Shown here in pieces: positions 1-8,241 of a stretch of 13,999 nucleotides of DNA. Position 1 is the first letter of the stretch. Each line of letters starts with the position of its first letter. The translations under genes and the position numbers were made by a program. The stretch spans positions 1 through 13,999 of the forward strand of contig JAJOHG010000564.1 of the NCBI GenBank assembly GCA_021029095.1, given 5' to 3'. The notes beneath the pieces are model-generated. The model saw only the letters and a program-made list of their open reading frames with translations, was not told the origin of the DNA and did no database searches. Source of the DNA: Phellopilus nigrolimitatus (taxonomy: Eukaryota; Basidiomycota; Agaricomycetes; Hymenochaetales; Hymenochaetaceae).

Positions 1-257
1 GAGGCGTGCAAGGAATGGGTAAGGCTGCGACGGGACGAAATGCGGTACGTTTCACACCAAATCGAAAGTCAAACTTCTAAATATCTTGCAGATGGCTTTC
101 TCAAAGCCTCGATGCTCTTCGCTTGGAGGATGACGACCTTCCGACACCCAAAGCTTCTTCGACGCCTCTTCATGATCCAGAGCCAGAGAAAGCGAACGTT
201 CTCAAGTCACCATTACCCGATGCTTCTCACAGTCTTTCCGCCACCGGACTCGGATGA
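1..257 (+). CDS. 3' end of an unknown fungal protein gene (partial, spliced)
   Basis: Only the last two exons are in the window. The exon at 1-44 reads in frame 1 (EACKEWVRLRRDEM...). An intron at 45-91 (47 nt, donor GTACGT, acceptor TTGCAG) joins in phase 2 to an exon at 92-257. That exon continues WLSQSLDALRLEDDDLPTPK and ends at TGA 255-257. The spliced tail is acidic, then Ser/Pro/Ala-rich and probably disordered, which looks much more like protein than the unspliced frame. I do not recognise a family, so no function is proposed. The same frame is open again from 258 to 527 after the stop. I see no splice that would bypass the TGA, so I end the gene at 257. Partial at the 5' side because the window begins inside it. 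Confidence 0.5.
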
Positions 258-1456
258 GTGGGAATCAGCATCTTTCATCGCTCCTCTCCCTCCCTCAGGC
301 CCTACGGCGAGGATGAGAGGACCTTCTCGCAGAGCTTTGGAGAAGCAAAAAGGTTAAGGAGTGATCATAAGACGATGACAGTCTTGCGAAGGAAATCGAC
401 GCTGTGCAGCGCTCCCGCACGACGGTCGGATCTCTACGGTGTACACGATTTGTACAAGTCTTTGAGCAATGTATGTAATTATAAACTCGGAATAATTTAT
501 GGCCGGCTGCACCAGTGTTCGTCATAAACGGCAATCAGTCGTGCTCAACGTCCTATATGCACCTTTCCTGCTACAGAACAGTTCGAGATCACAATGTGTG
601 GGATAGATGGCCTACGTGTGTTTCGTGGAGATAGAACTGTAGACCGATTTGCGACTTCATCATCAGACAGGATTCTGAGGGTGCGGTTGCGTGGGGGCAA
701 CTCGTGCTATAGCATTTCAATTATTAAAACTACAACTATGTAGGACCTACAGTCCCCTGATAGCTGCACGCAGATCCTCAGTGGCCCGCGGTCCAATATT
801 TGGTCAGCTCTCTGCACGTCTCAGATTCTTTTCTCTTTCCGTACACTCATGTGGACTACTCGGCGCTTTGTACGGGCGATTCGTAGAAGAGCCGAGCCAC
901 ATCTTCTTTTTCATCGAATAATCATCTCTTATACGTTCGGCGAGTTTAAACCCTTCTTCAGGGGGCAATGAGTAGATGTTATTGGTGCGTTTAATTTCAG
1001 AGTCATATTTGGCTGGTGAAAGTTCTACTCCAATGTTGTTCAAGTCAGGCCGCATGCTACGTATGTAAAGTCTGGAGGTGTGCAAGAGGAATGAGACTGG
1101 GAGCACTACAGATCAGTCAGATGCTCACCTTGTTTCTGGTAGGTAGCTGTGTTGGTGCAAGGCAAGTGATAGCAGTATATAGAAAAATGGACCTGCAAAA
1201 TGAGGCAAAGACAAATGTCCCAGGACACAAACTGAGCAAACTTATCGTGACACATACTTTATTTGCTTTTAACCGACGACATTATGGGGGCGAAGACGTA
1301 GTAAAATCCTCTTCAAAGCTCCTCGAGCTCGAGCTCATCAGATAAGCAATTCGGACACAAGCACAAGCCGAAGAAGTACGATAAGCGCAAGAATGAGCAT
1401 GTAAGTACGCTCCGATCAATGCATACAACTCATCAACTGATGCCAACCACTCTCTT
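258..1456. other. Intergenic stretch without a supported gene
   Basis: About 1.2 kb between the 3' end of the left gene and the DM9 gene. Several short open frames exist on both strands, but none shows a domain, a splice-consistent extension or a convincing composition. A TATA-like stretch (GCAGTATATAGAAAA) lies near 1172-1186, about 300 nt before the DM9 start, so its role is unclear. A perfect 12-nt palindrome, GAGCTCGAGCTC, is at 1325-1336. The right part presumably holds the DM9 promoter and 5' UTR. Nothing else is recognised. Confidence 0.5.
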
Positions 1457-1486
1457 ATGAAGACCTCACCATTGTTCCCCATCCCC

Positions 1487-2162
1487 ATGCATGCCTCAGA
1501 GAGCAGCCGCGACGGCGGCCATGTCTCCCCTCAGCCGCCGCCGTACTCGCGTCCGCCGGTGAGTGCGAGATCCTCACTGATATTTTTGTCAATGCTTTAC
1601 GGACTTTGCGAATCGAAAGCCATCTGGATATCGCATCCCGCTGACGACCGAGGCCCCCTTCCCGTCCATGCAGCAGGCCGGGCAGGCGCCGTGCATCGAC
1701 TCGGATGGCATTTCTCCGGTGTACTTCGGCTCTGCGCTCTTTCCGAACGCGGTGCACCCTTGCAAGATCGCGCCGCACCTGCACACGCCCTGCCGCGTCC
1801 CGTACGGCGGCCAGGAGTCGGAGCACAAAGGACGCTTCGACCTCTTGCCGTTCACGCAGGACATGGAGCTCATCCATGTAACCGGGGGTCAAATCCCGCC
1901 CGGTCGAAGACCTGTGGAAGGTGGATACGAAGAGAACGGTAATAAGTTATACCATGCTGTTGCAACCATCAATGGAGTCAGAGTGCCTGGAAAGTGTGGA
2001 GAGCACTTGGTGTGTCTGAATGGAACCCTTTCTTTGAATTTGGTGCTGACTTATTTACAGTCAGGAGCTAATATACCGTACGGAAATTCTGAAGTTTATG
2101 TCGGTGATTATGAGTTGTTGTGCGTAACCTGTGGTCTTCAAAATTTAAAAGGTTTAAGCTGA
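1487..2162 (+). CDS. DM9-domain (DUF3421) protein
   Basis: Three exons: 1487-1558, 1674-2009 and 2061-2162, giving 169 aa. Intron 1 (1559-1673) has donor GTGAGT, a CTGAC branch and a CAGCAG acceptor. Intron 2 (2010-2060, 51 nt) has donor GTGTGT, branch CTGAC and acceptor TTACAG. Both are phase 0. A Pro-rich N-terminus (residues about 10-24) is followed by the end of one DM9 unit (PCKIAP...CRVPYGGQE...RFDLL) and a complete second unit (about 90-158: GGQIPPGRRPVEGGYEENG, LYHA, VRVPGKCGEHL, then NIPYGNSEVYVGDYELL across intron 2). DM9 proteins are known in animals, and an oyster member binds mannose. The role of fungal members is not established, so carbohydrate binding is only an inference. There is no signal peptide or membrane segment. 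An in-frame ATG at 1457 would add 10 residues; both starts have weak context. A last intron at 2124-2177 (weak donor GTAACC) is an alternative that would change the C-terminus. Confidence 0.75.
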
Positions 2163-2204
2163 CAAGATACTGCTTAGGGTCTGGAGGTACTGATAAGAAA
2201 TGTA

Positions 2205-2210
2205 AATAAA
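2205..2210 (+). terminator. Possible polyadenylation signal of the DM9 gene
   Basis: A canonical AATAAA lies 43 nt after the DM9 stop codon, in the short gap between two convergent genes. A second AATAAA is at 2284-2289. Fungal poly(A) signals are loose, so this is positional support only. Confidence 0.35.
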
Positions 2211-2272
2211 TCACGACCAATGTCTGCCGTGAACATCTGTAATGCAATGTCATATCGACTGTTGTGTATGTA

Positions 2273-2391
2273 GACGTCAGTGCAATAAATTACATTCTGC
2301 TGGCGCAGATTAATAAAAGTACAACAGGTCATACAACAGACGAACAGCGACAGAAACGATATAATAGCGATCGAAGGGAGCGTCTTCATAC
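2273..2391 (+). repeat. Degenerate direct repeat, copy A (3' flank of the F-box gene)
   Basis: By eye this 119-nt stretch aligns with 3735-3847. Both copies start with GACGT, and 26 nt later both carry GCT(G/A)GCGCAG. They then share ATACAACAGA (2331-2340 and 3786-3795) and AACAGCGACA (2343-2352 and 3798-3807), followed by a collinear stretch ending TCTTCATAC versus TCTCCATGC. Identity is roughly 75% in the last 63 nt and about 64% in the first 36 nt, with a small length difference between. Copy A covers the 3' UTR and the stop codon of the F-box gene. Confidence 0.55.
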
Positions 2392-3534
2392 ACCGAGCAT
2401 GATCTTAGAATCTTCTAGCCTAATCGACCGCGCTGCGCACATGACGCGCAGCCGACTCATTGTAGCATTGCCAAACTGGTGTCCATAGTTCTGAGGCCAC
2501 AGCGTTATATTCCGCAGCAAGGGAAACCGAATCACGCCTTGACCGTTTCTTTCCGACTTCTTTAAGAAGGACGTAAGCTCCTCGACCTCGTCAGTCGATG
2601 TGACGAAATAATAAAGGTTCTCGAGCGCCGGGGGACTTGAAACGGCTTCTGGACGCATCAGCTCTGTGCTCACACAGAGGGACTTCAGAGAGTGCATGGC
2701 GCCGCAAGCAGCGTCGATCGGTCCGTGTGGTGCTCGGTTCCAGCTAAGATCGAGGATCGAGAGGCGCGGAGCCCAGACCGCAAGACAATCGCGGAACGCG
2801 GCATGCGCGTTCTCGTCGTTCTCGATTCGTGCTCTAAATGTCTCGAGGGTTGTGCCGGAGATTGCGAGAAGACCACGCAGCTCGTGTTCATTCAAAGGTA
2901 CGCTGACGCAGAAGTCGAACTTGCGGAGCCGTGGACAAAGGACGGAAGCTGGTAAGGTGCAAAGGCTCGCATCGTACTCGGAATCCAGCGCCAGCCCCTC
3001 GAAGACCACCTTCTCCAGTTTTGGCCAGTGCTCCATCATGCGGAAGAGCTCTGACATCTTGCAGAATGCATACCCGCTGTTACAGTGAACTTTGAGCGAT
3101 ACGAGATCCTTTTTTACAAGCACCTCTTTGAGCTTGGTAAGCTTCGGCTCCGACGATTCGTAACCCATGATTTCGACATGTAAAAGGTTGGGGCACATGG
3201 AGATGAGCTCGTTGCGAGACTGGGTATCGGTATGCTGGAGATCGTATGTCACAACACGAAGCTCACTGACGAACGTAGCGATGCGGGCGTTCTTAAGCGT
3301 TTTGATTATTCGCTGTGTCGCCCATTCTCTACTAATGCGGGCGCCTTCATCGATGTTTGAGTTGAGCTTGATGGATCTATACAACCTGCGTTCTGCGGCA
3401 GGATACCATTTACGACAAACGAGAAGAAACGGGACGAGCGTTGCTTTAGACGCGTGGTCATCGGGCCTGGTGTCGTCCTCGGAGAGCTCGAAGATGATGT
3501 CGAGGAGTTCACTAGGAAAATCCATCTCTGCCAT
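2386..3534 (-). CDS. F-box protein (intronless)
   Basis: A single uninterrupted frame of 382 aa from ATG 3534 to TGA 2386-2388. The N-terminal F-box-like motif (residues about 4-55) begins MDFPSELLDIIFELSED and continues PFLLVCRKWYPAAERRLYRSI, the pattern common in basidiomycete F-box families. The rest (about 80-370) has irregular leucine-rich stretches such as LISMCPNLLHVEI, CPRLRKFDF, APRLSILDLSWN and LENLYYFVTS, which resemble a degenerate LRR/solenoid substrate-binding part. F-box proteins link substrates to Skp1-cullin E3 ubiquitin ligases. The substrate is unknown, and in mushrooms these genes are numerous and fast-evolving. It is the only complete gene here without introns. It converges with the DM9 gene and lies between two copies of a degenerate repeat, so insertion or tandem duplication is possible. 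A second Met three codons in (MDFPSELL) could be the true start. Confidence 0.85.
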   Translation of the reverse strand: MAEMDFPSELLDIIFELSEDDTRPDDHASKATLVPFLLVCRKWYPAAERRLYRSIKLNSNIDEGARISREWATQRIIKTLKNARIATFVSELRVVTYDLQHTDTQSRNELISMCPNLLHVEIMGYESSEPKLTKLKEVLVKKDLVSLKVHCNSGYAFCKMSELFRMMEHWPKLEKVVFEGLALDSEYDASLCTLPASVLCPRLRKFDFCVSVPLNEHELRGLLAISGTTLETFRARIENDENAHAAFRDCLAVWAPRLSILDLSWNRAPHGPIDAACGAMHSLKSLCVSTELMRPEAVSSPPALENLYYFVTSTDEVEELTSFLKKSERNGQGVIRFPLLRNITLWPQNYGHQFGNATMSRLRVMCAARSIRLEDSKIMLGV

Positions 3535-3948
3535 TCAAGTTTGACCGGAAATTGATGGAGAATTGTCGATATGGTCGCCTATTTGACAGTCAACGTATAT
3601 GTAGTAAGAATAACAGTTGCGGCTTTTCGTCAAAACCATACCTTCCAAGGTGAGAACAAGTATAAAGGTTGGAAAGTCTATTTTGGTTTGTCTTATAGGG
3701 CCCCGCTCGGTTCAAATCGTTCAGTATGGTATTTGACGTAATGTCAATGTGATAAGGTTTGCTAGCGCAGGTATTCAGCGAGTTAATACAACAGAAAAAC
3801 AGCGACAACAGCAATAAAATAACAGTCGAACGGGAAAGTCTCCATGCGTAGTACAATCGACGTAAGAGACGGATCGGGGTAAAGTACGCACTCAGCACAG
3901 TGAATAAAAAAATAAGTAAAAAAGAAAGAAGGAAAATGAAGTCGGGAA
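3535..3948. other. Gap between TPR gene 3' end and F-box gene 5' end
   Basis: 414 nt holding the 3' flank of the TPR gene and the presumed promoter of the F-box gene, both on the minus strand. It contains repeat copy B (3735-3847) and an A-rich stretch on the plus strand (about 3902-3935). No gene is supported. The minus-strand open frames here (for example 3590-3952) are hydrophobic because the strand is T-rich, and they lack any domain. Confidence 0.5.
3735..3847 (+). repeat. Degenerate direct repeat, copy B (3' flank of the TPR gene)
   Basis: Partner of 2273-2391, in the same orientation and displaced by about 1455-1462 nt. It starts about 100 nt beyond the TPR stop codon in the direction of transcription. 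Position 3842-3844, which corresponds to the F-box TGA in copy A, reads TGG on the minus strand. Copy B is therefore either a relic of another gene copy's 3' end or an independent insertion. Confidence 0.55.
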
Positions 3949-5924
3949 TCATCGAGAGGCGCGCTGCACCTTACAGCGCTCCCACGTCGGGTACGAGTAC
4001 GTCTCCACCTGTATGTCGTATGCGCCAGCACCACCTTTCCCCTTTCCTCTCCCCTTGCCGATGACAGGCATCTCAACTTGGAGTGCGTGCGTGTATATAC
4101 GAAGCCTTCGCGTATCTGTCTCCGCGAGCTCAAACGGCAGCGGTCTCGAGAGCTTTCCTCTTGACCCATTTGAGGTGCTACTTCCGCCTTGATGTCGGGC
4201 AGAAGATGACGAGCCAGGCGACGAGGAGCGGGTTATGTCTGGAGAGGCACTTGACGGCGCTATATCTGCTGCAGCAGAGGGCATGATTGACATTAGCTCT
4301 GCAAGAGCTTCTGCATTTCCAGGCTGGACCTTGAGGACCAAGCGTAGATCTGTGAAGGGCCTCAGAAATAGTGCGAATATCGGTTTTTAGAGTGCACTCG
4401 CCCTTCACAGCCTCGACAGTTCTACCTTGCATGCGTCGCGCCTTGGCTCTCCGCCAGTATCCCTTCCCACTACGATGTTGGGCAAGAGCAATGTTGCATG
4501 CCTTTTCCGCAGCTATCCAGCTGGAGAGTATGACTTAGAATGAGTCAGAGAGGTCACAAGAGGCATATACGGACTTCGAGAGCTTAAGATGAGCGGCAGC
4601 AATATTTAATTGGTAGTGCGGGAGCTCGGGTTCGATATCATAAGCAGACGAATAATGCTTGATGGCTGTTTCGTATTCACAGTCCCGGAATGCTTTGTTG
4701 CCCTGCTTCAAGCCTCAGGATGTTGAGAAAGCCGAGGAAAGAATCAGACTACACCATTTCTTTAGCTCTTTCAGCCTTGAAATATCGCCATTCCATCAGC
4801 TCGCCGATAGTCATCTCTGGGTCGAGGCCATCGCATTCCTCAGGCTCAAGTCCACCAAAATCGAGATCCATTTCCCAGATATCCTCTTCTTCTTCGGTTT
4901 GCCAGCCATAAACCCCGCTCCCTGATCATAAACCAAATGCATATGTGTAAAACGACAATTAGTGTTGCACGCGTACCTCTCCCGTCCCATTCCCTCTCCT
5001 TTCCTGATCGGATACCCAACCCCTCTTCCTCCTCCCTTACTGTCCGTTCGCAAACTTCCCCAAGATGGTCTGTCGAGCAGCCGCAATCACACCATTTCGT
5101 GGTAAGTTTTTCCCTTAGAACGATCCCGTATCCTCGCACGTCGAACTCCTTCGCGACGAGCCAGAGTGTGTCCACAAGCCGCTCGTATCCCACGCGTACC
5201 TTGCGCTTCCAGTCATCCCACGCTGGACCCGTCTTATTCTTTCTGCGAAAGAGGTCATCTTCAAGAAGCTCAAGGCTCTCCTCGAGCGAGGGGAGGTGTG
5301 CAGGTTTTGAGAAAGTAGCCACGGGCATCGCCTCGAGGACATCAAGATGTGCTTTCAAGGATTGGATGTGTGGGAGTAGACGGAGGGAGTGCAGACCCCG
5401 TTTCTGGCATATTGGAACACTATTTGACAAAGCCTAGTTTTGACCGACTGAGTCGCTTTATGCAGGAGTAAAACAAGGTATATGCTCACAAAATGCCGTA
5501 AAGCAGTGTACGACCACAACACACTCTTTGTCGCGACGCGCTCCCCCGCTTGGCGTATATCCATTGTAATGGCGCCTCTGAAGAAGTCCTTAACCTCGTC
5601 GCAGTCCGCGTTGGCCGCGACCCAGCCCGGCGACGTAAGATCAATGCAGTCGAGCATCAGCTTCGGGAGGTAGATCAGCGCGACGTTATGCAGGCGCGTC
5701 GAGTACAGCCGGCCGATGTCTTGCTCGTAGCGCAACAGCAGTACGCGGGAGATGGCGCGCTCGAGCTCGGAGACAGCAGACATGGTCTGTGTAATCGAGC
5801 GGTCGAGGAGCGGGTTCGGGTTGCGGTGGGCATGCCCGTGGAGTGTCGTCTGCGCGCCGCTCTTGCCATTCGCTTTACGCGCCGAGGTTGATCGTTTCTT
5901 CGCGTGTGAGTATTTTGCGGGCAT
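3949..5924 (-). CDS. Tetratricopeptide-repeat protein with an uncharacterised N-terminal region
   Basis: Six exons (minus strand): 5924-5490, 5403-4977, 4921-4755, 4702-4575, 4520-4402 and 4349-3949, giving 558 aa with all phases consistent. Residues 1-30 are basic. Residues 45-245 look helical and match nothing I know. Residues 250-263 hold a Cys cluster (CDCGC, then C263). Residues about 290-322 are very acidic (WQTEEEEDIWEMDLDF). Three TPR units fill about 337-438: AERAKEMGNKAFR..., LPHYQLNIAAAHLKLSNW..., GKGYWRRAKARR...VKDLRLVLKVQPGN. A Ser/Pro-rich linker and a Lys/Gly-rich tail follow. TPRs are protein-docking modules, and this co-chaperone-like arrangement suggests an adaptor role, but the partner is unknown. 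The fifth intron is GC-AG (4401-4350). ATG 5924 has A at -3. The 86-nt first intron (5489-5404) fuses two halves that could be separate genes; its phase-0 join and the continuity of sequence favour one gene. Confidence 0.72.
4350..4401 (-). other. GC-AG intron in the TPR gene
   Basis: This 52-nt intron starts GCGAGT and ends TTCACAG on the minus strand. Only this donor keeps the TPR reading frame (VKD|LRLVLKVQPGN). The nearest GT, four bases on, shifts the frame and destroys the repeat. Confidence 0.65.
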
Positions 5925-6429
5925 CGTGGGCGACGAGGCTGTAGGGAAGACTGTTGTGTCGTCGTCACGGACAAGAGGCAGAGTTGCCGGAAGTTGATGT
6001 ACATGTACTAGCTGTGTCCTCGGTATGCAGACAAGGTTCCGAGCCCCGTGGCAGATATAGAAGCGCATATACACATACGAAGTCGTTGTTTCACACTGGT
6101 AGTGCGAATACATAAAACGTGCCTTTTTTTTTGCTTTCCAGATAAACTCAGGCTACATATATTTTAGCTATTTGCTATTGAAAAAGGCAGAATGATTATG
6201 TCGCTGTTGGTCGATGTGATGTGGAGGTGATCAGTCGCGCCTGTTACTCTCGACCATCACCATCTCGCCAACTATGGCGCTGCAAAATCAACTCGTTCAT
6301 TCAGCTTGAAAGCTGCCAAGCTACTACTACCTTTGCTCATTGCCCCTCGTCTGCTGTCCTTGTCTTCGCCTTCGTCTTCTCATCGCTATTCGTGTCTCTA
6401 CTGTCTACTGCCACCGCAACCAGGTGATC
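5925..6429. promoter_or_regulatory. Divergent promoter region between the TPR and LRR/SAP genes
   Basis: 505 nt separating two head-to-head genes. Near the plus-strand gene there is a strongly pyrimidine-rich tract (about 6340-6415, with CTTGTCTTCGCCTTCGTCTT), typical of fungal initiation regions just upstream of a start codon. A T9 run is at 6124-6132, and a perfect palindrome GTACATGTAC is at 5999-6008 in the presumed 5' UTR of the TPR gene. No clear TATA box is seen for either gene. Confidence 0.4.
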
Positions 6430-8241
6430 ATGGCGGCATCGCTCAACGGACCCTTCATCGACATCGACAATCCCCTTTACTGCCCGGAAGTCTCTTCCCA
6501 CCAATTCATGTCTAGTGTTCGTATATTTCAATCATCAGTAGGAGATTCCTCGCGCTTTTCGTACTTCCACCGGCTCTGCTTGGCGTTCGAGGGCAACGAG
6601 GTCCGAGACTCCCCTAAACAAGCACCCATCCTGCCTCCTGGACTACACCGAGAAAGGGTAGATACAACTGGAACTCCCCTAGACGGAGTGAAGAAGGAGA
6701 AGCAGAACATCCGACTAGGATTATCCGCCACCTCCAGTCTGAAACGCTCCGTTGACACTCTCATCTCCGATTCTTCTGAGGCTCTGTTCGCGAAGCCTGC
6801 CAAACGCATCAAGCGGTCCTCTAGTCAATGTGATATGACTTTTGTTCTCTCCGATAAAGCTGATCGGCTTCGCTTCTCCGACGATGACCTCTGGAGGCCG
6901 AGCGACCACGAGAGTCAAGGCCCCGGCACTTTCCTTACTGAAGAATTCTTCTGGCCCGAAAGCGACGCCGCACAAGCTGAAGTTCTGCCGGTCTGCGAAA
7001 CGCTGAAAGACCAAGAAGGTGATACTTCAATCGCTTGCGTTCGGACCCCCTTCCAAAGAAACACCTGTTTAGTGAAGATTTTCGCGACGTTGCTTATACT
7101 TTCTGGCTTGATTAGAGGATCGTCATAGACCTGACTTGGGGCCCGAAACGCCCGGAAGCGTCTCTGCTCTGATCAAACGCCTCGAATCGCTCCTTCCTGG
7201 GATCCGTCTACGAAATCAGCTCGACGTAGCTCAGACGACGCATCAGGATCTTGTGAATCTGCTAGGAATCAAAGGTACTTTCCCGTGGCGAACACGTCGT
7301 TCTCATCGTGATCTTGCTCTTAAACTCTAGGGCACCTCAATCCACTAATCCTATCGTTGTTTCGAAGAGCGAAGGTGTATTCTATAAATTTATCAGAATC
7401 AATGGCCGATGCAGATGGGCTTAACTTGCTGAGAAAGGAGACTCTAAAGGGTATACTTTAACCTGCACATACGTGTTGCTTATTGTTGTGCTCGGGCTGA
7501 AGTCGCTGTTCTAGTACTCAAACAACCCAACAGCTTCCGACAGCTTCGGAAACTCGTACTCTCCGATGTCCGTTTGTCCGACGATGAATTGATGAACCTC
7601 AACGACCTTACGCATTTGGAGTCGCTACTTATCGATGATACACAAATCGGCGACGAAGCGTCAGTATTCTTCTGACTTCTGATTATTTGGGGCTTTTGAG
7701 ATTTTTTTTTTCTCAGAGTCATGCATCTCGTGGCCCTTAAACACTCGCTAGCCCGTCTGGAGCTATCATGGAATGAACGAATTACCAATGACGCGATACC
7801 CAGCCTCAACGCCTTATCAAACCTCTCATTTCTCTCATTAAAGGGTACAAACATTACTATGAAGGGTCTCAGAAAACTTTCGTGTTCTATGAAAGACAAA
7901 GGCAAGAAAATCAGTCTCATCTTGCCATCAACGTGCGAAGAATATCTCTGCAGTAAGTCAAAAGAATTCTGGTCAACCCAAGGCGATTCTCACTACCATT
8001 TTTAGACCTGCACACTGAATACGAGCTCAACATTACAACCCCGCTCATCCACGACCCCGCCGCCTGCCGGTCTCTTTCGCTGGCGACGTTGAAGGCCAAC
8101 CTCGTTGCGCACGCCGCGCATAACCCCGCGATTGTTGCTGAGGGGACGAAGGACGAGCTGGAAAAAAGGCTGGCGAAGTTGCTTGAGCGACGGAAAAAGG
8201 ACATTATCGTGCAAGGATTCATGGTACAGGGGTTTAACTAG
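6430..8241 (+). CDS. Leucine-rich-repeat (RNI-like) protein with SAP-like C-terminus
   Basis: Open model: exons 6430-7018, 7116-7274, 7331-7450, 7515-7659, 7717-7952 and 8006-8241, giving 494 aa with all phases consistent. ATG 6430 follows a CT-rich tract and has A at -3 and G at +4. Residues 1-195 are probably disordered, with a nuclear-localisation-like cluster AKPAKRIKRSSS (121-132). Residues about 290-400 are LRRs: FRQLRKLVLSDVRLSDDEL, LTHLESLLIDDTQIGDEAV, ARLELSWNERITNDAI, LSNLSFLSLKGTNI. Residues about 439-476 match a SAP-like motif (LATLKANLVAHA...GTKDELEKRLAKLL), usually DNA- or RNA-binding. A nuclear scaffold or adaptor is a plausible inference. Splices at 7660 (GTCAGT) and 7953 (GTAAGT) are well supported by protein continuity. 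The first intron (7019-7115) is doubtful because it contains a coding-like segment in another frame (see findings), so the gene may be frameshifted there. Confidence 0.68.

Noticed and set aside
258..527. Open frame continuing the left gene beyond its TGA
   Set aside because: No splice donor before the stop gives a consistent frame, so readthrough or an extra exon is unsupported.
804..1106. 100-aa minus-strand open frame in the left intergenic region
   Set aside because: Composition is passable but there is no domain, no splice-consistent extension and no homology I can name; frames of this length occur by chance.
1880..1905. tRNA B-box-like sequence (GGGTCAAATCCCGCC)
   Set aside because: It lies inside the DM9 coding exon (GGQIPPGRRP), there is no matching A box or cloverleaf, and it deviates from the consensus.
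2124..2177. Extra 3' intron in the DM9 gene
   Set aside because: The donor GTAACC is weak and the resulting C-terminus is no more convincing than the simple stop at 2160-2162; kept only as an alternative.
3700..3722. Another B-box-like GGTTCAAATCG
   Set aside because: The flanks do not pair as a T-arm and no acceptor stem or A box is found upstream.
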